From: Anisakis pegreffii
Taxonomy: Eukaryota > Nematoda > Chromadorea > Rhabditida > Anisakidae
Assembly: GCA_035041965.1 (NCBI GenBank)
Contig: JAPYMA010001845.1
Location: 53,339-117,338 of the forward strand
Reading direction: 5' to 3'
Length of the DNA stretch: 64,000 nucleotides
Shown here in pieces: positions 1 through 11,508 of the stretch. The notes below the pieces were generated by a model, which was not told the DNA's origin, ran no database searches, and saw nothing but the letters and a program-made list of their open reading frames with translations. The position numbers and the translations under genes were made by a program. The number at the start of each line of letters is the position of its first letter. The stretch's first letter is position 1.

Positions 1-1265
1 TAATCACTACTGAATGCGAAAGTGAATCTGAAATAAAACGATGAATACAAAATAAAAACGAACCATTTTCGAAAAGAAAGATGCGAAAATGCTATTGATA
101 CGATAAAAACATCCAGTTAAACCCATACAAACTGTTTCAATAGTGCACGATTCGATATAAAAATGAATCAACTCATTTTCAGAACATCCGCTCAAAGTCA
201 GCAATTCAGTGATGACAATAGATTTTGAACGTTTATTCAATGAGGTGAAGTCATTGCCTTTGATTGTACTTCTGATGTAATACATCTGCATAAAATACGT
301 ACGTTTGCATGCAAAAATCTCGAAGAATTGAATTACTGATCATATGAATGCATAAAAGGTAATCAACTTGCATTGTTTACGCTTCAAAAAGCCGATCGTG
401 CATTTCAGATCTTCACTTTTATCCATTCTTAGCTCATTACTTCCATTCCATATGACACAATTCAATTCGTTTATCAACCTGTTGAATACAGCTCGTCTTC
501 GCTTTTCATTCTCATTTCGTTTCTTTCTTCAATTCACTTCTATTATTCACTACCTCCAGACCAACAATTACAAATCTTGGTTATTAAATCAAAATTCAAC
601 ACAAACTTGTGCACGACCCAAAGCAACAAGAAACGGTCGCAATGTAACATGCACTCAAAAATGTGATGATAAATTAAAACAGTAATAAATGACCTTTTAA
701 GAGTAAATGAAGCTTTAGCGGCAGGAATCGACATCACAATCAATATCTTCTAGACCAACATACGTACAACAATCAAACTCATTCAATTCATTTCCGAATG
801 CAGTACTATCCGAATGCAATCGAAGCCATTAAACTGAACACACCCCCGTCAATAATTACCCATCAAAAAACCAACACGTACCATCAAACACTCGTTTGTG
901 CGAATGTGTCCTCTAGGTCATATGATGCATTCATGTAATAAATAGACAGGCACTATGCATGTGCCATAGCCCATATTACACGATAAATACCACAACAAAC
1001 GTTAATTTAAACATTTATTTCGAGATGACAATGATCAGTAAGAACAATAACAATTCGATCAGTGAAGAATTCACATTCAGAAATATATGTTACTCCATTC
1101 GTCCTGTATGCAAAATGCAATAATAAAGCTACTAATTCATGATAGAAGCATCATCGTATCATCGTATCTTCACCATTACTTTTATATCAATACCCCGTTC
1201 CATCCACCGAGATAGACACATCCAAATGCAACTGAAATTGATGCATATCACAACGACGAATAATC

Positions 1266-1521
1266 TCAACCTGCTGGTACAACTGAAATCAAATCAGAAG
1301 ATTCAACAAAAAAAGAATTATAGCAACGAATCGCGATCATATTCACAATGAATAGCAATAAGACTGATCGAATATGCGTGATAAGCGAAGCACATACCAA
1401 CTTCGATGGCCACTCCGAATAAGATGAAGGCCGTGAAATCGGCTTGGGCTTTCATCGATGCATCTTTCTTCAACTTTTCCGCCGATGCCGCATCACGGCC
1501 AATTCCTCCGGGGAACATCAT
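1266..1521 (-). CDS. 46-residue hydrophobic micropeptide, two exons
   Basis: Exon 1 is 1521-1398 and begins MMFPGGIGRDAASAEKLKK. Exon 2 is 1282-1266. The donor is a canonical GTATGT and the acceptor is GATTTCAG, giving a 115-base intron in phase 1. Exon 2 adds VVPAG and a TGA stop. The product would be 46 residues: a charged N-terminal half rich in Lys and Asp, then one hydrophobic stretch (AFILFGVAIEVVVPAG), so probably a small membrane-associated protein. An AATAAA signal lies downstream on the same strand (1019-1014). I do not recognise the family. The coding-like exon, good splice sites and poly(A) signal support a real gene; the short length is the main doubt. Confidence 0.45.
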
Positions 1522-1856
1522 CTTGACTCAGCTATGCCCTACCTGCAGTACATCGTCACACTTACGCTAACAGTGCTCATCACCATACAATTCTAGTGAC
1601 GACATTTCCCTGAGAAGGCGCGAGCGGGATGCTACAAGCCTCAGCAAAAGCTCTCAATAAACTTCAAGCTACGACTCAGGCTTCAATTTAAACTCAAAAT
1701 AACTCCAGGGCAAAGCTTCCACGGTAACATTCAGCTAAAAACAAATATCAACCTCAGTTTTATGTTTGAACCCGGTCTCATCTCCCCTCAGGAATGTGTC
1801 CACTATAGTACTACTCGATTTATGCGCATAATGTCCAGAGCTTAAGTCGTCATAAA

Positions 1857-2129
1857 TAGACAATGGGCGTGAACATTAAGACAGCACGCGTCAGCGGTTT
1901 AACAGAGGAGATGGAGCACGATTGGTGCAGTTGAAGCACAAGTCGTTAAACGATCGAAGGTTTGCAATATTCTGAAGCAAATTTTATGATAGATGTATCC
2001 TAAATTTCAACGACGATGCTTCAACTGTACCAATTGCTTCCTCTCTCTCCATCGCCAGCACCACAAGTGCTCCATCTTCTCTCTCTAACCGCTAACGCGC
2101 GCTGTGTTTATGTTCACACCCATCGTCTA
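1857..2129. repeat. Fold-back (MITE-like) element with about 80-bp inverted arms
   Basis: The left arm (from 1857, TAGACAATGGGCGTGAACAT) is the imperfect reverse complement of the right arm (ending ATGTTCACACCCATCGTCTA at 2129). The match extends inward through the AGCGGTT and GATGGAGCAC blocks to GTTGAAGCA / TGCTTCAAC. Both outer ends carry TA, compatible with a TA target duplication of the Tc1/mariner type. There is no coding capacity, so it is probably a non-autonomous DNA transposon. Confidence 0.7.
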
Positions 2130-2677
2130 GTTCGACCACACCTACAGCAACTAATGGCATTTTGACGACGAATGATGCAGAAATGGGCGGAACAAAAAAG
2201 AACGTTCGTTCTTAGTGCATAATTATCAACTGCATTTGATTGTTCGTTAAGAAGGAATGATTTTGAAAGATGTATTCATTTGAATATATAAATTGAGAAG
2301 GTGCTTATAACTAGCAATGATGACAGGATATGATTATTGTTATTATACTGTCATTACTACTACTATCAGTATCGATACATGTGATGATCACAGCAGAAGA
2401 AATGTGTCTACTATTGTCGAAACTAACGAATAAGGTGGGCAATAGCGCGCTTTTCCTCTGTGCTATAATACTAGTTAGGCAAGAAATAAGCTTGCAACGT
2501 CGCAGAATCGAAAGCACGACTTTTATCTTGCAAAAACCTACAAATAAACTTACAAAAATCATATGAAAGAAAGCAAGCTGTTCTCTGATTTGTGCTGTTG
2601 GTTTGGTTTTTGATTAGAGATAGGCTGATACTTTTGTATTCATACTTTGAATACGCCGTGAAACCGAAGGAACTTTG

Positions 2678-3229
2678 TCACTTTTCGTAATTTTCATTTA
2701 CTTCATCATATACCATAAAACAGCTAACTTCTGTGATCGAGTCAATAAACCGTAACTTAAAGTAAAAACTCTGAATCGGCAACGCAAACGTCTTCATCGT
2801 GCGGCTCCCACTGCATTGCGCACTAAAAACCAACGCATTCTTTGTAGCTGTCACTTTCATTACATAATCATTAAGGCTTAAGCTAATGCCAGGAACTGAA
2901 TGCAAGGGTAGATAGAGCTGGCTATTTAGCTGAATATGTGTCGTGCGATGAACTTTCAGAGACTCACGTGAAATACTGGAGGTATGGATTTGTCCCCAAC
3001 AAACTATACGATTTTGTGACAGTATAGAGGTAATGGTGTGAAGAAAGCAGTGTGTTTCTGAGCAAAGGTGAGTATTAGAGGTAGGTTTAAATGGCACTCT
3101 TGTTATTGTGATAGCCAGCAGACAGGCCCACAGGGTGAAAAATATCTCAGAATTTCCCACTGAGGACATATTCCGACTGATTATGCGTTCTTTCGCGCAG
3201 TGTGAAGAAATGGTAGGGTTACTAGGCAA
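2678..3229 (-). CDS. Unexplained 183-codon open frame
   Basis: This is one of the longest uninterrupted frames in the window, on the minus strand from ATG at 3229 to a stop at 2678. I recognise no domain. The second half (around LSLNDYVMKVTATK) has a mix of residues that looks more protein-like than most chance frames here, while the N-terminal part is less convincing. No conserved cysteine pattern or clear signal peptide is seen. It could be a single-exon gene, a terminal exon, or chance. Confidence 0.2.
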   Translation of the reverse strand: MPSNPTISSHCAKERIISRNMSSVGNSEIFFTLWACLLAITITRVPFKPTSNTHLCSETHCFLHTITSILSQNRIVCWGQIHTSSISRESLKVHRTTHIQLNSQLYLPLHSVPGISLSLNDYVMKVTATKNALVFSAQCSGSRTMKTFALPIQSFYFKLRFIDSITEVSCFMVYDEVNENYEK

Positions 3230-3779
3230 ATAGGTGTTCGAATGGCTTGATTATATGTCGATTTGCAGATGGATATGTTATGCGGAGGTTGATCTGGGCA
3301 AGGAAACGACGTTGATCAGGTGATCAAGCACATGATCAATCGCTGTTCGTTGTGCTGCACGATGTAACGAGAAAATTAATTTTATATGAATAAAGATTAC
3401 AATTGAAAGATATTATATTACACATATTATCGGAGGAATGTTTGCAATGAGATTTCATTGTGTGACTATTATCATTATTATTATTATTTCTATTATCACT
3501 GCCGCTATTCACCAACAACAATAAAACATTCACAAATGATATTCGATTAAAATAAGGTGCAAATATAATTTTAATCGATTCATATTCCGAATACCTTCTT
3601 CCTTCATTTTGTAAAAGTAACCATAACAATATGATTCATAAAATATGCCATTCCACCATCTCTTTGGTATTTTCGATTGAGCTGATCACAACGGAACGGT
3701 GGTATTTGTTGGATGAACATAAACATATTATTACATACATTAGTAATAATAGACAGCAGTAATGATATAAAAACACAGA

Positions 3780-3902
3780 TCATTGGGTGGGTGTGTGTGT
3801 TGAAGGTGGATTAGACGAGGAGTCAGGTGAGAACTGAATAATGAGGAATACGATTAGAGCCAGTATGATCACGACTATGATCAATATCAAGCAGATCTTC
3901 TT
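3780..3902 (-). CDS. Alternative last exon B of a syntaxin-like SNARE (tail anchor)
   Basis: A strong acceptor (GTTTCAG) is followed in phase 0 by KKICLILIIVVIILALIVFL, then IIQF, a Ser/Pro/Thr-rich tail (SPDSSSNPPSTHTPTQ) and a TGA stop. A Lys-Lys pair directly followed by a hydrophobic segment of about 20 residues at the very C-terminus is the layout of the membrane anchor of syntaxins and related tail-anchored SNAREs. The same KKI start in the same phase occurs in a second exon 0.9 kb upstream (4791-4877), so the two look like alternative last exons of one gene. C. elegans syntaxin unc-64 is known to use alternative C-terminal exons. The upstream SNARE-domain exons were not found in the window, so the gene identity is an inference. 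Confidence 0.5.
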   Translation of the reverse strand, partial: KKICLILIIVVIILALIVFLIIQFSPDSSSNPPSTHTPTQ

Positions 3903-4790
3903 CTGAAACGAATCAAATCAGTTCAGTTGACTGTCAATGAACATTGCACACTTCACCAGTCGCCTTCACACTTTTACATTCAACTGCTTTATTCCTCATT
4001 CAGTTTACAATTGAATCATCTCAGCTGTGCTTTCATTCAAGATTGCACTATGTTCAGGTTCTTATATATCGGTTGTTTTATTAATCTTATCATTAGCATA
4101 TTATGATGAGTTAATTATACAACTGTAATAAATGATAATAATAAAATATAATAATGTTAATATTCTGATCACAAGAACACCCTAACATGACAAGCATCGA
4201 TGATAAAAACAGTGAAATTTGTTAGATAAAATAATAAATATTATTGCTGAATGACTGATTAATGCAAATGCGTTATTGATGTTACTATCAGTAAACGATG
4301 TTCATTTTAACGGTAACGTTAATGATGAAGATAATCATAACGATAGCAATAATATAAAGATGAAAAGCGTTGTTATTGAAATCACAAGAAAAATAAATAA
4401 ATAAATGAAAAATAAAGAATAATAACAATGCAATTAACGATAAAGTCAATAAAACGCTAATAATAAAGTCAATGACGATTATAAAAGAATGTTTGTGATA
4501 CTGAAATGAGATCGTTATGGAAGGGCAGTGCAAAGGTATAACAAGTTATGAATATTGCGAAAAGAATCGACAAAGGAATAAGAGAAGTGATTTACTCATG
4601 AAGAAACATCCACTTTAGACTCGTATCAAGCTGAATTGCATAATGCTTATTGTAATCACGGTTATTCATATTCAGTACTCAACTAGTCATAGTGTTAAAT
4701 TGATTACTTAGCAGTACCGAGTAAAATCAGAACATCGTCTTGTGACCTGATTAAGATGAGATCATATTAGAGACATTCATTAATAACGCA

Positions 4791-4877
4791 TCAAAATGGA
4801 TTTGGAATAAATGCCATCAGAATCAGAACCAACACGGCTATCAGAATCGTTACACAAATCAGTATCATTATCTTCTT
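4791..4877 (-). CDS. Alternative last exon A of a syntaxin-like SNARE (tail anchor)
   Basis: After the acceptor AATTTCAG at 4878-4880 the phase-0 frame reads KKIMILICVTILIAVLVLIL, then MAFIPNPF and a stop. It is 28 residues long: one transmembrane segment with a short luminal end, close in style to syntaxin-1 anchors, which also start KKIMI. It pairs with the exon at 3780-3902: same entry residues (KKI), same phase, different membrane segment and tail. An AATAAA on this strand at 4082-4077 lies between the two exons and could terminate this isoform. The exons that would precede it are not identified; the EGF gene on the same strand starts its 3' end only 2 kb upstream, so the SNARE body may lie beyond it or in small unrecognised exons. 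Confidence 0.5.
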   Translation of the reverse strand, partial: KKIMILICVTILIAVLVLILMAFIPNPF

Positions 4878-4954
4878 CTGAAATTTTTTATATCACATGT
4901 TTGTTTATCATATATATTCCTCATACACATTTGACAATAATCACAACATAAATC

Positions 4955-4956
<2 letters not shown>

Positions 4957-5009
<53 letters not shown>
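4957..5009. repeat. (TA)n microsatellite
   Basis: An uninterrupted TA dinucleotide run of about 53 bases. Confidence 0.95.
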
Positions 5010-5412
5010 CTAAGTGATAATCTTTAATCTGCATTCATTAATTACTTACGTAACGAAAGTGACAATATTCAGAATGAAGTATTGTGTTGAACCAACAACC
5101 GTCCGAATAAACACCATGATGGCATCTCAAAGAATATAAAATGCAATAAGCAACAACTCGATGGATCTTTAGCACATAATAAATGTACTGCAGTTGATTT
5201 GTGACGCAATATGATCAGCTTTCGACCATATAATTCATTTCGTTTGTCACTTCTCATTCATTTTATGGATCAAGTTTGAACCATATGACCATGACAATAT
5301 TGTAATATGCGTGAGGACAACACATATGTGATGTTCAGCACGGTATTTTGATTACTATACGATATATATGATCGATTGCTCAGTTGCTCAGTGAGCTCAA
5401 TGAGACACTTAC

Positions 5413-5471
5413 TTGTCAGTTGACGTGTTAACGCTTATGTTTTGAATACTTTTAGTTCTTCGAATAAACAT
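5413..5471 (-). CDS. Orphan start-exon candidate
   Basis: ATG at 5471 opens MFIRRTKSIQNISVNTSTDK, which ends at a perfect GTAAGT donor (phase 2). Two other canonical donors occur nearby on this strand (near 5052 and 5607). No following exon could be chained, so this may be chance. The rest of 4.9-6.9 kb holds nothing else I can support. Confidence 0.15.
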
Positions 5472-6945
5472 TTTCTTGTGGAATACATTTTCATTTGCTT
5501 GCAATTTCACTTGATTTCATTTGCTTACAATTTCACCGAGAACTGGAAAATTCCGATCTCGTATAAAACCCTTTTTGACGAGCATTTCGAAAATTGTCAT
5601 CACTTACCGTCAAATATGCTTCATGAAAATTCATCTGAATGATGCAATCCCAAGATACAGAACTTCTTCAATTAACCTTTTGCAACTCCTCATCAAACAC
5701 TGTAAATGTGTGACTGCAACGTGTAAATGTATGGAGTGGACCGTACCTCTCCAAACGGCCGTATGTGCCTCAGAGGAAGTCCGCTATTTAAATCCAGGAT
5801 GAGCCTCATTTACCCTGAAGTTGTTGAATGAATTCCACTCGTGCCATTTCAATTTCTGCCGACTTTTTGCCAAAATCGGTAAGCGGATGTTTTTGAAGAT
5901 AGTAACTCACAAAACACCAAGTTTTATGCTATTATATAAGCGACAATATGCTTAGAAATGAAAATATCAAACAGCAAGGAGCCAAACGATGAATACAATA
6001 GTATAATTACGCACATGCAAATAATTAATCGACTGATTGCACTAATAACGAATTCTAGCCGCTGAATAAACACGAAAAACGGAAGAAAATCGTTCGATGA
6101 GATGATTTTGAATACAGATAGTTGAATAACAGCTGCCTGTTAGTGATAAATGCAGTCTGCACTGATATCAACTGGATTTTTTTGGTGACAATGAAGTATA
6201 CTCAAACGTCTTTGAATTGAACCGAATAATATTATGAGTTTCTAAGCGTCCATAAACAGCGATTTAGCACTGATGAGTGAAAGAGAGAGATATACAAGAT
6301 GATAATTAAAGGGGATGAGATTTATAGCACACTGATGTGGCAGTTTTTCAATGGATGATCAGAAAGCAAAATTTCTAACGCGAAAAATGATAGTTCGAAT
6401 GTGATGAATGTATAAAATGAATCAATAAAGGTGACAAGTAATTAGCTGAAACAAAAACGCACACAATCAGTGATTTCCAGCATTTGCACAATAAGCAAAT
6501 AAACAGATGAAGCAATAAGACGAACATTTTGTTATGATTAATGATCAAATCGAATGTATAATTGATCCAATTATATAAAAATTCGACGTTATGCATTTTA
6601 GCTTCGTTGAGATAAACTTTAAAACAAAAGCATTCATCCTCTGCAACAATTCATTTACGTGTCATTAACGAACGAGTGCTGCTTCATTCTAGAACGACGC
6701 TTGTATCGGTATACCAATCGAATACTAACGGAGTTACTGCGGCGTATTTATTTTCTGGTTTCACTGCACAACACTTTCACGATGAAATCATACGACAGAA
6801 ATAATCCTAAGTTTAAGAAGAACTCTACTAATGAAATGATGCCAATTTGAGACTGTAAACGTTAGACTACAACCGTAAGTGAAACGATTGGTGAACCACA
6901 CTGAAAGTGTATGGCATGTTGATGAAAGCTCAAGGATTATTTCCG

Positions 6946-9900
6946 TTACCGTAACAAAACGAGTAAAAAGATTAGTGGTAGGACAAGCATCGAGACGCTG
7001 GCTATCGTCGATCCACACCTGAAATTAATTATTAGTGCTTCTCAATACTGGTCTAGAATAACGCATTTGTTCTTGCAAACGAAACCATCCACTGTAACTT
7101 TTAAAGATATGATCAGTTTCAAGCTTACGTTTGTCCGGCAGGGCATTTCTTTTCGCATATCTCGCCGTAAAACGAGTCTTTGCATTCGCACCTGCAGATA
7201 GTTTTCATTAGTTTAACACATCCTTACACTTACACTCTATAAAATTCAGTTTCGACTACCAACGGCTTTTATTCAATTCGAAGCACTATTCTACATCAAA
7301 ATTTATTCAGGCTCATGAATATTTGTACACAAAGCTGTAAGTAACACTGAGTATGACTGGATGAATTCATCGAAAACCGTCTCGAATAAAATCCGGCAAA
7401 AATTGATGCATCATTAAACAATGTATTATAGTTATTATGAAATATCTTCATAACTAAAATGTTGATCATTGGTGAAATCTCTAGGTGTACACGTATGATG
7501 TATGAGATAGACGATGAGTTAGGAACTCTTTATCAATAAGATTTAATTCGTCACAAATAGTGTCTTTTTTTCGATCCATTTCCAGAATTCATAAGTCACT
7601 GCCGTTTTCCTGATTTCAACTGCATCTTCCAGTTACGTATTTTGCACCTGTTTTCAGAACCGATCCTATCTAATTACCCAAATGTTTTTTAGTCAGTAGT
7701 GTGGCGTAGCAGTCTGATGGTAGTTTCAGTCAGCAAAATACCACGGCAAGAAAAATCCCAAAGAACGCGGTCAATTTTTTGTCAATAATCCGGAGGAATG
7801 AATTATGTCCGATTAAGCTCGTTTGCGTTTTTGCATTCTTCAGATGCTAAAGTTTGATCGACACATAACGTTTATCAGCGTATATTGCACGTACTGCTGA
7901 TTATTGATCAAAATCATTGAGAAATAGTGAAAAAATTTCAAAATGAAATATTCCCCCAACCGATATTCACATCAAATAACTCGGCTGGATGGTGAATAAA
8001 CAAATTAATTACGAATCAAGTACTGAATACTGAAATAAACTAATAATAACTTATGAAAGGAAACTGATGACGAACTCAGCAACGTAATAAATCAACTGAA
8101 AAGTCAACTGAGTATAGCTTTTTCAAGTTGCTGAGATCTCTAAATGTAGTTGAAGTGATGTGAATGCCAATAATATTATATTATGTGCTGAACAGCGATA
8201 AAACGATGGATAGCATAAGATTGCGTGGCTATTCTCTGATGAAAATAATGCGCAAGTCGGGTTGGTGCACTGCTCAAAACATAACTGCTGACTGCGCCGA
8301 AAGTCGTTTAAGCCAAGAATGTAATTGAACCCGAAACAAAATACGCAGAAGGATATCATATGGACAACGAATTGAAGAGTTCGTATAGTTGCGATTACGC
8401 GCTGACAGTTGAATTCAATGCGTTCATATGGTATGCTTGTTATAGATCGTACTTATTCAAAAAGCATTTCCTCACCTAGCTGAATAACACACGAGCATAA
8501 TATAAAGAGGTATAACAAAGACACCATTGCAGTTGTCAGCTCACAGTGAGTGCAACAATCATTTTTAATTAAATACGGCAGCTGTCAGTTTGCGAACTGA
8601 AAATCTCCTCTGAAGCATTCTTTTTCAACATTGGGAAATGTATGAAAAAAGTTCATAAGAGTGAAAGTCATGGATGAATCGACGCCTTCATTACATAGTA
8701 TTAAAAGCATTTCATTAATTGCAACACACGTGCTCACTAACAACTGCAAAATTCAGGCCAATGATGCCATGTCAGCTATTTCAATCTCAACTCTGCATTG
8801 CATAATCAACAATTCAACTCGTTATGATGCAGCTGCATGTTAAATGTTCACGCTGATCAAGCATGAAAAAACAATCATTCGGACATAATTATCATTGATT
8901 TTGGGACTGAAAATGGAATGAAAACCTAAATTCAATTACGTGTAAATAACTAGATGAATTTTTGACGACAGCGTACACCAAGAAGCCCATTTTTCTAGCG
9001 ATAGTAAACAATTCAAAACATGAAAGCAAAAAAAAAGTGGATCAGTTGATTTGGTTATAAAGGCTGATTTGAGGTATCTTAAGTGAATTCTAATTCCCGG
9101 AATGTGACAAAATGAATTACTACTTAGGTTTGAAATCAAATAAGCGTGAAAACTCGGGAAATTTTCTCGATGAACTTTCTGGATATTTGCTGGAAAAAAA
9201 AAGAAGAAAATATTCCGCGAGCGGGATGAAACTAACCTTCCATCAATCAACTCGCCATCATTTTTACACGCAACCACCTTGTCACAATTTTCTCCGTCAT
9301 ATTCATCAGCACAACGACATTTATCACGCGCATTTCTCCATCGACGTTCATGCTCTAGATTAATCATTCTGTTATAATATTATTACTGCACAATGCACTC
9401 AATAATCTCCCCCCACCTAATTAACGCCAATACTGCCTTGAGTTTAACGTCACTGAATAGCTTATTCTGGCATTTTGCTCAACACCTACATCTCATCATC
9501 ACATGAAACATTCCTCTGTAGCACTCGATTCTATCATCACATCCACAAACTGAATGCACGCTAATGATAACAACAACGGACTAGGCACGATTGTTTCCAA
9601 TGGTGGGAGAGAGCAAAATGGTGTAGTCCAAAAAATAACTGAATTTATATGGATATTGTGGGCGATATGGGAAATCTACTCGCAGATCCCGATTATGCAT
9701 GCGTTATTGAATATAAATAGCATATTGAACAGGCTGTGTGAGAATGAGATGTCAATTAATGCATTGAAATCCATGCAATTTAGCCATTTTCCGGACTTCG
9801 CCAGTTATTTGCAAAATAAACTGTAGGTATAAATCGGAAAAATGCTCCATTTCAGATGCTGAACACAAAACCCTCCCAGAAAATTACATTCTCCTTTTTG

Positions 9901-11508
9901 CATTTTCTTTTTGCTACAAGGTGTGATTAAACCGCATCCTTACTGAGTTGCACTCTTACTACATTTAAATATGCAGAGTAGAAAACCAAGCTAAAATTTC
10001 ATTCATAAAAGTAAGAGATATTGCTCGAAGATGCAAGAGAGATAAAATACTTTTTCCAATCAAATGCATCCTATATAGTATTCGCTTGCCGCACTATCAA
10101 ACAACGAACCTTTGGGTGCCATTCTCCAGCAAGCCAATCGCTCGCAGTTTCTACCATCCCATGGTGCTTGACAGATGCACTCGATCTGTTTGGAACCGAT
10201 CGCAATTGTTCCATTATGTTGACATGCATTTGGAGTACAACTAAATTAATGCTCAAATTTATCAATCCTTCACGACAAAGAAAATATCTTCAACCACAGC
10301 AGATCCAGATCACGAAACAGCGACAAGATAAGCAACGTTTTGGTGATGAGCTCCGCGTAAGTGATAAATTCGGATGAACAAGGTTTTTAAACCAGTTGGA
10401 ATGGGTTAGAAAAAGGTTACGGCATGAAATGAGAAAACCGATGAATTAAAGTTGGGAATCGATAGATTTTTCCGGGGATCATTGATCCATCAACCGCTTT
10501 CGGTTTCTGCCGTTGGCTACTGAAAGCTAGTCTTTTTCGGTTTGAATCAATGGCCAAAATTTAGTCATCGATGACACCAACTAAAATTAGAGGGCCACCG
10601 ACCCAATTCTATAATATCCGTAAATGTCATGGGCATACAATCCGTAAACGTTACAGTACACGTTACAGTAAACGTTTTGCAAACAACGAATACTGTTTTT
10701 GTGAAAGTCAAACATGAACGTTCAGAAAATACTAAGAAGTAGTAGTAAATAAGATCCAACACGCTGTTGTAAAGAGAGAAGCCGGCAGGACATCCGTTGT
10801 ATTCGTTACAATAAGGTCCTTTCCAACCGGACTTACATTCACACTTGCCATCCACCATACGACCATGCACTAAAGACCATTTTTTTACAAACGGTTAATT
10901 GCACGTATTCATTCAAGACATATATTTTGCAGTATCCGAACCTGAACAATTACTTTCCGACTGATTAGTCGAGTGCTTGCCACATCTTGATTGGAAACAT
11001 AACAAGATAATGGCTATATGCCGTCTCAAAATGTAATGAAGTATGAAATGAGCAATATAAAATCGTTCAACATGAACACTGCTCGGGTATCTGCTTAGCA
11101 GTGTCTGTCACGACATGCGCTATATAAAGGAGCCTTAGACTATCAGTTGAGAAAAACAGCTGAATCCTTCAGAATACTTTAACAGAAGGTTATCGACTCA
11201 CATAATACGAAAATATACCCAAAACTTTCAAATAAAACAAATGAACAACCTCGCAGCGTTCGACATTTGATCTCTTCGTACTCAGCACTGACCTCACCAC
11301 CACCGCTTTTCGCTTCTTCATACTTGTCACATTTCTCGAGGCTGCCATCAACAATACCGTAACCATAATATGAGTCAGCACTACACCCTTCGGTGATTAA
11401 ATTAAGTGCGATCAAATCCACATAAGCATCGTCCTTATCCTTGTGCCGTTGTTGACAAAGAGCCGTCACAGATAGATAAAGCAGTAGTAAAGCTGTGACT
11501 GAGATCAT
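6946..11508 (-). CDS. EGF-repeat cell-surface protein, six exons, 250 aa
   Basis: Exons: 11508-11250, 10869-10761, 10240-10110, 9354-9237, 7191-7129, 7018-6946. All intron phases agree (1,2,1,2,2) and the total is 753 bases. The product starts with a signal peptide (MISVTALLLLYLSVTALC), then a Cys-poor acidic region. Four EGF-like units follow, roughly one per exon, with CXCX5GX2C-type spacing: CECKSGWKGPYC, CICQAPWDGRNC, CRCADEYDGENC and CECKDSFYGEIC. The last exon encodes a hydrophobic tail (STIASVSMLVLPLIFLLVLL) ending in one Arg, so the protein is GPI-anchored or a type I membrane protein with almost no cytosolic part. An AATAAA follows on this strand at 6752-6747. Likely an extracellular adhesion or matrix-interacting protein; no ligand can be read from sequence. 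An upstream in-frame ATG (11541 region) is possible, but the chosen Met gives the clean signal peptide. Confidence 0.82.
10639..10676. repeat. Short tandem GTTACAGTA(A/C)ACGTTACAG repeat
   Basis: Three near copies of GTAAACGTTACAGTA in tandem inside intron 2 of the EGF gene. Confidence 0.6.

Noticed and set aside
5069..5257. 62-codon minus-strand frame considered as a SNARE exon
   Set aside because: No SNARE heptads or acceptor site; its sequence does not lead into the KKI anchor exons.
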